A stretch of 64,000 nucleotides of DNA. Origin: Caprimulgus europaeus. Its lineage: Eukaryota; Chordata; Aves; Caprimulgiformes; Caprimulgidae. The translations under genes and the position numbers were made by a program. The notes under the pieces were generated by a model that was not told where the DNA came from, ran no database searches, and saw nothing but the letters and a program-made list of their open reading frames with translations. Below, in pieces: positions 49,321-60,700 of this stretch (position 1 is its first letter; each line of letters begins with the position of its first letter). The stretch spans positions 26,873,834-26,937,833 of the forward strand of contig OU015523.1 in NCBI GenBank assembly GCA_907165065.1. The letters run 5' to 3'.

Positions 49321-52300
49321 AACTGTGGGCTTTGTCCTGTGTCAGGCCTGAAGGTGCTCTTTGCCTTTCACTATTGTTTTCCGAAAGGACAACTTCAACC
49401 CTAGAAAGTGAGGAGCTCTTCAGTAAGCACCAGTAAGAGAGAGATGATGTTTAGTTTGATAATGCGACTGACAGTGGGATTTTGAAATGTCACTCCCACA
49501 CCTAGCAGATGCAGTTGGCTCATTCCTTGTTTTAGAAAAATGTACTGAAGTTCCTTTTGTAATTGATGCAAAATGTTTCACAAGGCTGCAGCTTTATTAA
49601 AAAAACACCTCTGCCTTTCAACTGAAAGGCATTTTAATTAATTCTCTTGAACATATTTAAACTGTTCTATCCTTTTAAAGACACTTTTGCAGGGACAAGC
49701 TCCCTCCTTAAGTAAAACCCATATGGCTGAGAGCTGAACTAAAAATGCCCAAAACCAACACAAAAGAGTGAGCTGATGTTTCAGGAAGGTGGATCCTCCA
49801 CCTGTCATCATTCTTGGCCCTGACTTTGCCAAAACATACATCTGTGAAAAGCTCTGGAAGGATGACCAAGACAAATGTTTGTACAATGGGAGCTTGAAAA
49901 TGTAACTTGTTTTTAAACAAGCATGTAAGACAAACCACAACTGAAATGACAGTATAAAAAAAATATGTGAGAGAAGATACCAAAAACCTGTAGGAGAAAG
50001 ATGACATGAGTTCAAATTAGTTTTGGTACCTTATCTTACAAGTGAGCTCACCTAACAAATTGAGTACCAAAATTAGTCTAATTAGATGAGCTGGGGGTTT
50101 TTTTTAGCAGCAATTTTTTAATCCATATAAAAATTGTCCCTTAAACACCACAAACCCACCTGCACTCTTCACATCCTCTTTAACCCTTCAAACTCCTTCC
50201 TCCTCTTTGGACAAATGCACCTGGAAGAAGAGGAAAGCCCTAAAAAAACAGCCCCAAATGTACTGTACTTTGAATTGAGGATGTTTGAAAATGTGGATGT
50301 GAAAAGAAAATTTCTTCCCGAGTTAACATTTCACTTGGAAATAAGTGTTTGATTTTCATCCTGTGGCATCTAAATCTCCTCTCCCTGCAAGTCCTGACAT
50401 TGAACTTCATGGAAATTGGACCACGCTGCTAGGAAAACCACTGTGACATTTTCTAAGGGCCCAGTTCTATATACCCATATGCTGGTCTTTAACTTCATCA
50501 GCTAAACATATTGGATTTGTTTCTTAAGGTTGGAATAACATTATTTACCCTCTGTTCCATCATGCCATGTTTAAAAGTGAACTCAATTGGTTTTGCTATT
50601 TGTCCTAAAAATAAGGCAGTGATCACTTTCATCACTGGCAGTAAATTCATCTTGTTCTTAAAACTCAGCACAGTTCTCTAAATTGTTCTTCTGTTTTCAC
50701 AGGGGGATTTGGTTGCATTTTCTTTTTTGAGGAAACTGGCTATATTGGTCGATGAAACGGTCACCAACACTGGTGGAGAATGAAAGACAAATGTACTCCA
50801 TACCAAATTCTGTGCAGTTGTTATCCTCCATTACACAAACACTTGTCAGGCTTCCATTATCAAATTTATGCACTAAAATTAGCTCTTACAATTGCAATCA
50901 ATTGCAACAATCAAGTGTAAGTCATTTATAAAAAAGAAAAATAAAAAAGGTGAGCACAGAAAACAATGTTACAGCACTGCAGTGGTTCCTCTGGTTATTT
51001 ATAATTATGTACAATACAGTCTTTCTATCCATCATTTGTAAGGCTGCAAGCCTCCAAACTGTAAGCAGAGCCATTTCTCAAGAAGCAGCTTTCTTCTGCG
51101 ATGCCCCAGAACGTTTCTTGTCATTTCATTTTTGTCACTCTCTCCCCATCTTGGGGAAGGAGGCTGGGAAGGGACCCTACAAACTCTCCAGAGCAGAAGA
51201 TGTCTGCCTCTTATCTCCTCACACTCCAGCTTTATCCAGCACCTCTCGGGCTGCTTCACGTGCACGCACCCCCTTTTCCTTGCCCCTTTTTCTGCAGATA
51301 AGTGACCTGGACACCACACTGCCCTCTCCGCCCTCCCTCGCCCAGGACCCATCTGCACAGTGCTAAGGCAGGGGACAGTGTAGCTCCCAGGATCCCCTCA
51401 GGGACAACCTGGCCCTGGCTCTGAAGATTCTTCCCAGGGCAGAATCCCATCTCCAGCAGTGGCTGTTGAACAGCAGAGCACAGGAGCTTTCCAGGAGGGG
51501 CAGGGACCCCAAAGCAGCACCAGGGCTGCCGGTCACCATAACAAGTCGCAGAGCAATGACGTGCACATCACCACTTTGAAAACCTGAGCCTTATTTTTTC
51601 ACTACAGTGTGGGGAGGAGTTAAGGGTTAAAAGCCACCTTACCAACCAACAGCAAAGCATCAGGAACACTGGTCAGAGATTTCCATGACTGTGAATGACT
51701 TCAAGACAGCTACAGAGTGACTTGCTTGATATGCATTTTGTTATCATCCTCTTTGACGCAGACGGTATATACTGGTATGGTGCCAGAGCAAAACTCAAAG
51801 TTACAGGCAGCTTTGTACAGATTTTTCCCCCTTGAAACAAGAACTCATGAAACTAGTAACAAACATTATATTGTTTGGAACAAAAAGCAGATAACGTATA
51901 CAAACTTCTGGAAACTAAACACATATGGCAAGAATACACTAGAGAATACAGAATACTCTAGAGAATGCAAATAATTAAAAAAAACCTTTCTGTGTAATAC
52001 AGTATCTAAATTACATTTGGTGGTCTCTTCTCTCCCACATGCATACAGACAAACCAACATACGGTATCCCACTTGAATCTGAGCACCCCTTCATCTTTTG
52101 TACTAACAATCTATGTAACTTCTGGCCCCCATAAACCTGTCTTGCATGTCATCACACATTCAAACTGAATTACCTGCCACTGTTTTAAATCACTTCTAGG
52201 TTCTGGGTTTGTTTGTTCTTTTAAACAAGCCACAGTTGTCTTATAAAGGAATACCAATTGATAAATAAGTATATGGTATTAAAGGGACATTTTTGTCTTG

Positions 52301-54890
52301 CAGAGAGGAGTAAGAAAAGCTTGCACGGTACAGCTTGATCAAATCAGAAGCAAAGCCCTCAGGTACTACACATTTGTCTCCTTCAGTTCCCAACAGCAGA
52401 TGTTTCTCTGACCCAGACCTATCACAGTGAAGAAAAAAACAAGCATAAACTCATAATTCTTTGTATCTATTTACAGTGGCAAACGTGAAACAAATTAAGT
52501 CCTTTCAGACACAACAGAGAGCCCACCAACACAACTTTAAGATTTTCCACAGACGTCACTTGGCTTTGGTCCAAGCCCATAATGTCTTTTCTCACTAACA
52601 TCCTTTTGCACCATGAAATTCACATTCATAATTCCTATCAGATAAAGCCAAAGAGGCCTCTCGGCAAAATGTCCAAAGAACCAGCTGATCTTCAGTAAAG
52701 TCTACCATAAAAAAAAAAAAAAGCATATGAGCATGATAAAAAATGGATTTAGTATAATACTGGTTCATACTATATTAAATAGAAGCTAGGATCTAACACA
52801 TCTTGCCTTTATTTTATTTTTTCATTGAACACACCTGTTCTTCTCATTCAAGACGAGGGCTAAGCTGTTTACACAGCCAAGTTACTTTGTGAACTATTTC
52901 CCTTAGCACACAAGCAAGCCCAGGCAAGAGAAACCATCTCTCCAAAACACGACTGTTCCCCAGAGACAGTGCAGGGGGAAATTTGCACAGTAAATACATT
53001 CTATGACTGCAGAACAAGCCTCACACTTCAGCACGGTGTATTCCATGATTGCTTCCCACACACACACTCTGAAATGCACATCGCACAGGGCTCTCCTGTC
53101 AAACTTGCATCAATTCGGCTTTTTTGCTCACAGACTGAACCTTCAGGATCAAGTAGCTGCACCCCTCCACCCCTCCAGGCAAACCAGCTGGCATCAGGAG
53201 AAATTCACTGTCAAAAACGATACTGGAAAACAAGAGCTACAAAAATATTTTCTTTAAATGAGAAGTCTTCAGGTTAAGGGATTAAAGTTTCCTTACAAAG
53301 GAGAGGAGAAATCCCAGAAGACCTGTCCATCCCGTGGCCATTCACCTGAGAATCAGATGTACCTTGGGAGGAAGAATAGAAACCTGAACCCAAGCTCCCA
53401 CTTTCCAGCCAAGTGCCTCCATCACTGCCAATGCAATGCTCATCTTTTGAGTCCAGAGTGGCTTCTTTACTCTCTCTCTGATTCAAACCCAGTTTTAAAC
53501 ACAAGCATAATGACAACATTTCTGAACTCTTCAAGTTTTATAGGGGTCCATTTACATTTTCAATGCAACTGCAATTAGAAGTTAGGCATAAAACGCAGGG
53601 GTGATGTCAAGTTATTTAAAACTCCTCGTTTTGAGTTTGCATTAAGAGGAAAAACAGCTAGGGAAAGGTTTTAAAAAATATATGAGCTGTAAGAGATAGT
53701 TTTAAATATAGCAAAAAACGAGATGGCTAGAGGGAAGGATTTGGAGGAGAACTGAAGCTGATAATCAGGAAATGGGAATATAACAACACACCAGACTGCA
53801 GAATGCTCTCCAAAAGCGATGAAAAGATAATAATTGCAAAAAGCATTGCCACAGCAGAAGATGTTCAGCAGCTGAACACATCTCTCTCAATTCTCCTGCT
53901 CCTGCAGTGCTATGGAAATGCAATGATATCCCAACTACTGGCGTTTTCTTAGATTGGCAAAACGGGGAAAAGAAAATAGCCACACTCCGAAAGTATCTTA
54001 AAAAATTTCCTGTGTTGACTAGCACAAAAAACAAACAGTAGAAGAGACTTATATATCCACGTTCCCAGAGGAGAAAAATCTCATTAATTGGCCATCCCAT
54101 TCCTCAGCCTAGGACACGTGCTGCCAAGCTGCTCCAGGTACCAGGGGCAAAGGTCTGAGAGCAGCCACTTAAGTAGATAACTTCAAACCTGGCATGGCCA
54201 GCCCAGGCACTATACATCTTTCAAGATCAGGTGCTCACTGAGCAGATGACTGTTCAGATAACAAGCTGTAAACAAAATCATACACATGGATACACAGAAG
54301 AAATACTTTGGCTTCAAAGGCATTTTTCTTCAGCACATAAACATTGCAGGAATTTCTCTCGTGTCTCAGATAGCATTACTCTGCCCACAAAGTCAAGTCC
54401 ACTCACGGCACGGTTTATTTTTGTCCAACCATTAGAAACAAAACAACAGCCTTGAACTGCTCAGAGAGACTGCAGCACAACATCCTGAGGTTCAGAGATG
54501 CTCTGCAATGATGGGATAAGCTATTTTTGGAAATCTATCTGGTTGCTAGGGCAAGTTCTTGTAATGATACGCACCGTTCACCAAACAGAATCGGGTTTGC
54601 AAGTCAGGAGAGGGGGAAAAATTAAGATGAGAGATGACTAACTGGGATAATGTGAGAAACCAAATGAAATGCCATGCTATAGAGAAACATGGTTAGGCCT
54701 TCCATCAAGACACAGCTGAACTCCTACATGAAACACGCCTGGCTGTTTTGAGCCAATGGAGCCAAGATCACAGGCTTGAAAGAAATTTCAAAAGGTTCAA
54801 GGCAACCTGCTGCCCCCAAGGCAACATTAACCATATCTAAATAGCACCTTATGCAGGGCATACCACTACTGAATCATAAGCATTTGTTCA
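49321..54890. other. Non-coding unique DNA
   Basis: No gene or CR1 piece is recognised. An imperfect inverted repeat lies at 50,021-50,080 and a 19-bp tandem duplication at 51,931-51,968. An A-run lies at 52,707-52,721. The stretch 51,100-51,520 is GC-richer with overlapping open frames on both strands (to 138 codons) lacking recognisable domains. Most of the rest is AT-rich. Confidence 0.55.
51931..51968. repeat. 19-bp tandem duplication
   Basis: AGAATACACTAGAGAATAC (51,931-51,949) is followed directly by AGAATACTCTAGAGAATGC (51,950-51,968), with 17 of 19 positions identical. It is a local duplication with two later substitutions and no known role. Confidence 0.85.
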
Positions 54891-54894
54891 TATA

Positions 54895-54985
54895 GCTCTC
54901 TCATATCAGTATTATTTGTGTTTTACACAAGGTAGTAAATGAGGCAGACAGAAATGAAGCAGTTGGCCCTCAGTTGCACACTAGG
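54895..54985 (-). mobile_element. Possible MIR-like SINE relic
   Basis: The plus strand shows ATTATTTGTGTTTTACACAA, GGTAGTAAATGAGGCAGACAG, AAATGAAGCAGTTGGCCCTC and AGTTGCACACTAGGTCAC, in the order of the reverse complement of MIR (ATTATCCCCATTTTACAGAT, GAGGAAACTGAGGCACAGAG, GTTAAGTAACTTGCCCAAGG, TCACACAGC). It covers only the central 90 bases and is very diverged, so the assignment is less secure than at 31.5 kb. Same orientation as that copy. Confidence 0.5.
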
Positions 54986-54989
54986 TCAC

Positions 54990-57255
54990 CTGCAAAATTA
55001 GGAAATAATTCCAGATGCTCAAAAAACCCACAAAGAACTGATGGATCAATTTTCTAGGAACTGCAGGCATGAAAATGTACTCATTTTCAAAATTATTGGA
55101 GCCTTGGTTCACATCAACCTGTTGCACATCTGAATAGTCTTATGTGTTTTATAAGAGACCATGACAGTTTTTCTATCCAAATTGCAAGGTTTCAGCTCAA
55201 AAAGTGTCTTTTGAAAGTAAACAGGGCAAAGATGGTAAAGAAAGTACAAAGGAAGGAGAAAGGGGGGTTATAGACTATTTTCCATTTTCTCCATGAACAA
55301 CAAAGAATGGAAACTTGTGTGCCAATGTTAAAAAACACCAACTTTGGATGATGCAAACTGGAAAAGTTCGTATAATTTATACCTTACTGCTGTATCTTCT
55401 GGTAAATTATGCACTGAACTCAACTGAGATTATAAGAAAGTGTGCAGATCAAGTTTAGGAAACCACCATACTCTTCTTGGTATCCGAGCGTTTTGAGTGT
55501 CAGAAGAAAGCTTCTGTAATTAAAATACTATCTCACTTACAGCTGAGAACACAGAATATTTAATTAGGCCTTAAACTGTTGAGGAGAGGCTTACATAATA
55601 ATCTCATTTAGGCCTTACAGTCAAATGAAAAGTGCCCACCAAGATTCAGTCAAACAACTTAAGCATATCTCAGTGGTAACAGGTAGTACTCCCAACACAA
55701 CCTGGCATTAAAACTGAATTTGTGTCCTCTTTTCCTCCATTTTGACTTCTGAAACAAAAAGGTGCAAATCGATGAGAGACTTAAACACTGCAAAGACCAC
55801 AAACTACGTGAAATTCATTAAGCCATCAGACTTAAAGATTATGGCTTTAATCTGTAGGAGTGATGCTAAGAGCAGAATGACCACCCAGACTGAAGCCAAA
55901 ACCTCTGGCACAGGCAACCAATGGGACATCCAGTGGGTCAGACACCCTACCACAGTCCTGGGTGTGTTTCACCCTCTGCTCAGCAAGGGCTGCAACTCTG
56001 TTCTGGAATAACCACAAACCAGGCGACCTACAAGACACAAATTCATCCTTCTGTGCCAACACAGTGTCCCCCCAGCCCTCTGCCTTTACAAGAGAGCAGT
56101 TTTCCAATGAAGGTCCATCTGACTCGTTTACCTTCAGGCTGCAGATTCCTCACGTACATGCACGTGACACAGGGACCCCCTGCAAGGGTCATCCCGGCCC
56201 AGAGGGTGTCACGGCCCTGTAGAAGGTGTAGATGTGGGGCCACAAAGGACAGGCCAGCACACCAAACCAGGCAGCAAGCCCTGCCAATTTCTACTGACCG
56301 CGCAGAGCTTCAACGCTGCTCGGAGCTGCAGCAGCAGCCTTCCTTTTGCTCCTCTGCTCAGGAACCAAATCAACTCTTACTCAGTGGAGCATCTGAGCAA
56401 GTAAAGATAAGGACCTAGCTGAACTATTCAAAGCTCAAACCACAGCTGCCTTGAAACTCTTAGCAACCACAGCACCAAACACATACTCTTCCAGCTGACT
56501 CCCAAAGACCTCTTCAAATGGGGCTGTTTTAGAAGCAGGATCTCCCTGGCCAGTCACAAAAACCTGGCAATTCTCCATATCCACAGTACATTCTGCTGTG
56601 TGAGCTCCAGCCGAGTCACCTGCACCACGTGGAGGCAAAGCACAAGAGTAAAGCACTCCCCAGTTTCTGCAGTGATCCAAAGATGCTACTCAGGCCCTGT
56701 AAGGACCGCACTGTGCACATGGGTACACACATGCAGCAATTTAAGAAACATTTAGGTACTGTTAAAGAGGCTAATGCTTCTGAATAACTCAGTTTTGAAA
56801 AATGGGGCTTAAATACTGTTGAAGACTGAGATCATAAAGAGAAAAATCACAGGTACACATGCTCCTAAGAAACCAAACAGCTTTTCTGACATGCTCCTAA
56901 AGCAAACTGTTTTTACTTAAACCGTCATTAACTAAAGAGCAGGAAAAAAGGCTTCAACAAATTTTTCAGTAAATATTCCCATTCTACACAGGTAAAAACA
57001 TTTGAACAAAGCAATCTAGTAACTTCCTAATCTGGTAAAATGCCATTACACATAGTGCAAATTATAACATATAAGCACATGTGATATTTGTATATGAACA
57101 TATACATGTATCACAATGTAGATAGAGCTGCTTACGAACAACTTCAGGAGAGAGTTTGGTCATGATGACCTACCTCAGGGAAGTAGTACAGAGAAGACTA
57201 AAGGGGAAGATTCTAATCCAAGTGAATCTCATCGAAGTCAGGAGACCCATCCTAT
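54990..57255. other. Non-coding unique DNA
   Basis: Mostly AT-rich unique sequence without a recognisable gene. The GC-richer part 55,920-56,420 has plus-strand open frames (to 165 codons) in two overlapping frames and none with a domain. AT-rich alternating TATA/CATA sequence lies at 57,060-57,115. Confidence 0.55.
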
Positions 57256-57256
57256 C

Positions 57257-57715
57257 GAACACTGCTTGAGAGAGTCCAGCACAGAGCCACCAAGGTGATT
57301 AAGGGAGTGGAGCATCTCCCTTATGAGGAAAGGCTGAGGGAGCTGGGATTCTTTAGCTTGGAGAAGAGGAGACTGAGGGGTGACCTCGTTAATGTTTATA
57401 AATATGTAAAGGGTGAGTGTCAGGAGGATGGAGCCAGGCTCTTCTCGGTGATGTCCAATGATAGGACAAGGGGCAATGGGTGTAAGCTGGAACACAGGAG
57501 GTTCCACTTAAACTTGAGAAGAAACTTCTTTACTGTGAGGGTGACAGAGCACTGGCACAGGCTGCCCAGGGAGATTGTGGAGTCTCCTTCTCTGGAGACA
57601 TTCAAAACCCACCTAGACGCCTTCCTGTGTGATCTCATGTAGGTGTTCCTGCTCCAGCAGGGGGATTGGACTAGATGATCTTTTGAGGTCCCTTCCAATC
57701 CCTAACATTCTGTGA
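57257..57715 (+). mobile_element. CR1 LINE 3' fragment with intact C-terminal frame
   Basis: About 460 bases from GAACACTGCTTGAGAGAGTC to CCCTAACATTCTGTGA, with one octamer only. It keeps the segment deleted from the 35.1 kb copy and so serves as the reference for that deletion. The 3' sequence differs little from the 35.1 and 38.9 kb copies, which marks them as one subfamily. The start is inside ORF2 after the reverse-transcriptase core, so it is a dead 5'-truncated copy. Confidence 0.95.
57295..57642 (+). pseudogene. CR1 ORF2 C-terminal fragment
   Basis: An open frame of 115 codons that reads the CR1 ORF2 C-terminus without a break: [20 protein letters not shown] at the start, [38 protein letters not shown] and [20 protein letters not shown], ending at a TAG at 57,640-57,642. 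This part follows the reverse-transcriptase domain; its precise role is not established. The apparent ATT/ATG start is only the truncation point and no translation is expected. Confidence 0.9.
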
Positions 57716-60700
57716 CAAAGATCAGACATGGATTGAGGAGACCCAGCTTCTATTTTCTGCAGCATTGTTCCCTTCTAGGCAGCCCTACTACACCACCCCA
57801 AGCCTCTGCTGCTCCTTCGCTTGCTGCCCTTACAGGCAGGCTGGCAGCTTATTTGTGGAAAGGGCTCACTTTTGCTACGAGCGTGAGCGTTTCCCTGCAT
57901 GAAGGTCCTCATCTCCCTCCAAAGGGCCCCGCAGGCAGATAAGATGGCTTATCTTCTCTGCTTCCTGCTGAAGGGAATATGGGTTAATAAATACTGGGAG
58001 GGAATCTGTCTGTAGCTTTACTAGACTGCATAAATGGTTAAAATTTTCCTGGAGCAGCATTGAGCTTGTGAGGGGACACAAAATGCACAGCTGCACAAAT
58101 GTAAGATTAGGGAAGGAGTATGGAAGGTACCAGAAGGTCTGAAATATTTTCACTAAGATACATACACACACTCACCCAGCCTCCTGACAAGTACTCTGAT
58201 TTTAAAAGGCACTTTAGTCTGCCTTAGATCTAAATAAACCAAGATGATAGAAACAATTGTATACAGCAGCCTGGGAAAAAGGAATACTGGTATCATCTTT
58301 CACTTTGTAGCTTTATGTTGGAGAGGAGGGAGGAGAAAGAAGGAGGGAAGTAAAGGAACCACGCTCAAACCATCACGGCTTGACGTGACCAGGCCTGTTT
58401 CTTTTCTTACTTTGGGTCATCAGGATAATTAAATCCTTTATAACAGCCACCGATCCACGTCAGACAGCACGTGTAACTGCGAGCCAACTTCTATAAGGTG
58501 CACAAAGGAGCTGGTACCTCTTGCAAAACAGCCTCTGCGCCTTGCCTGGCGCTTTCAGAAACTATTCCGGCGCCGCTACTTCAGCAGCGCCATACCACGC
58601 CGATCAGCCAGGCTGACGGACAGCCTCAGCCCACACCAGCCACACGGCCCTGCACGTGGAGGTCCAGAGCCATCTGGGGAGCAAGGTGGGAGCCCAGTGT
58701 CTGGGGTACAGCCCGCCCCATGCCGCCCTGAGGACTCCGCGGTTCAGCCACGGCTCAGACACTGCACGTGTTTCTGGAGGAGCGGTGGACGTGATGGGAA
58801 GGTCAGTCTGAGTCGCCGCACTTGTTTCCACCCCTCCTCCCCCAACTACAGAGCTTCTAAATTAATCTAGGTCTTTAGACTTGTTGGCTTTTATTGCTGT
58901 TTCTTAAAGAAAAGCCCAGCTTTCACACTATAAACTAGAGAGCTGAAATCCCCAGACAAGTTTCCTAAGTGCTTTTTGCAATTCTCCTTTGCCCTTATCC
59001 ATCCAAGCGTACTCCCTTAAGCATCTCCTAAAAACCTAAGACAGAAAATGCGCTTAGGTTTTCTCCTTATTTTCTCTTTTTTAATCAAAACGCACCAGCC
59101 AGCTCCATCCAGCAGACTTTGTACAGATTGCACTCGGCAAGTCACATCAGCAGGGTGCAGCTTGAACCAACATCCCCCCCAATCACCCTCCCTAAATCCT
59201 GACCTCTGCTATTCGGAGGTCTCTGACTTGAGGATGCAAGAGGGCAAGAAATCTCGCTTCTGTGCAACAAGACATTGTTAAAGGCAAAATTCCTCGGGTT
59301 GGGTTTTTTGGGGTTTTTTTTCCCTTCTAAATCCTTGACAAGGAGATCTCTGTGTGTATGGCCCACAGCAAAAATAATCCTACGCCTACCGAAATCAAAC
59401 AGGAATTCACTGACCAGCTCTCACGCACTGCGGGGACTAAGCCAAAGCCTAGAAACTTGCACTGGCTGTCCCATGACAATATAACACCTTCTCTATTTTA
59501 GCTTTGTCTAAGTATAGGAGGGGGAAAAACATAGTAAAAATATGTTTAACTAATAACTGGAAACTTTCTGTTAAACTAATCAGAGCACTGTACTTGGGTA
59601 GGGGCTTCCCAGGATGTGGTAACCAACCAAACGTGACCCACCGTGGGCTCCTGGCAGGATCAGCTGCTCGGCTGCAACAGCACACATCTGTTAGTGCTGG
59701 CAATTTACAACGGGAAAGTGTTAGTAATTAGTATGATTAATTGTTACAATATGAAATTTCTATGCCTTCATTTTACATTAGCACTTCACACTTAGCAAAA
59801 ACCTCAGAGAAAATCAGAAAGGGGTGGGGGATAAGAAAGCAGCCCCTCACAGACATCTCCAGACCCAGGAGAATGTCCACCCCCTTGGAGGATGCTCCCT
59901 TTTCAGCAGGGCTTCGGCTTCCATGAGAAGCAAACAAGGCCTCCAGGCTTTCAAGCTGTGCAGAAATCGCCATGGGTGGGAGCTGACACAGTGACACCCT
60001 CCAGAGCCCCCAAACAGCCCCAGTGCCCATCTCTGCTGTGGGGCAGGGGGGCTGATGCGGCCAGAGCCCCAGGGGCACGCAGCACTGCAGAGGAACCACC
60101 ACAGCCACAAGATGGATGGAGACAACACCATCCATCCTCTTTTCCCACCAAAAAGGAAGGGCGAGGGTTATGCAGTGACTCCAGAGCTTCACCCCCCCCC
60201 CCAACCCAGCCCCTGGTGCCACGTGTAGGGACCAGCTGCCTGAAAAAGTGGAGAACACAAAGAGCCGCCTTCGCTTTACCAGAGTGCAGGAGTGGGCCCA
60301 AGCACATGCATCTGAAGGGGCAGAGGGGCCAGTGACACCACGGGAAAATCCCAAATGCTCCATCAGAGGGCAAGCTCACCACCGGCTCAAGGCGCAGGGA
60401 CAAACTGAACAGAGATGCCAGCGTCGCAGGCTTCCCACTGCAGTGCAACCCATCAGCACAGGGGCAATCTGCACCTCCTGCCAAAGCAGGAAGTAGGAAA
60501 CCCCACAGCATCTTGCTCCCTGGATGGGCAAAGCAAGACAATGGCTTTGTTGCCACCTTCCCTTGCATCCCTTCCTCACCCCCCGCACACAGGCAGCGGG
60601 CTTATTTCCAACACGCGTTGCAATACAAACTCAGTCAAACAAAAGAACAGGAATTCTTGCCCCCTCCCTTCAGAGGGGAGAGGAGAATTCAGATTTGGGT

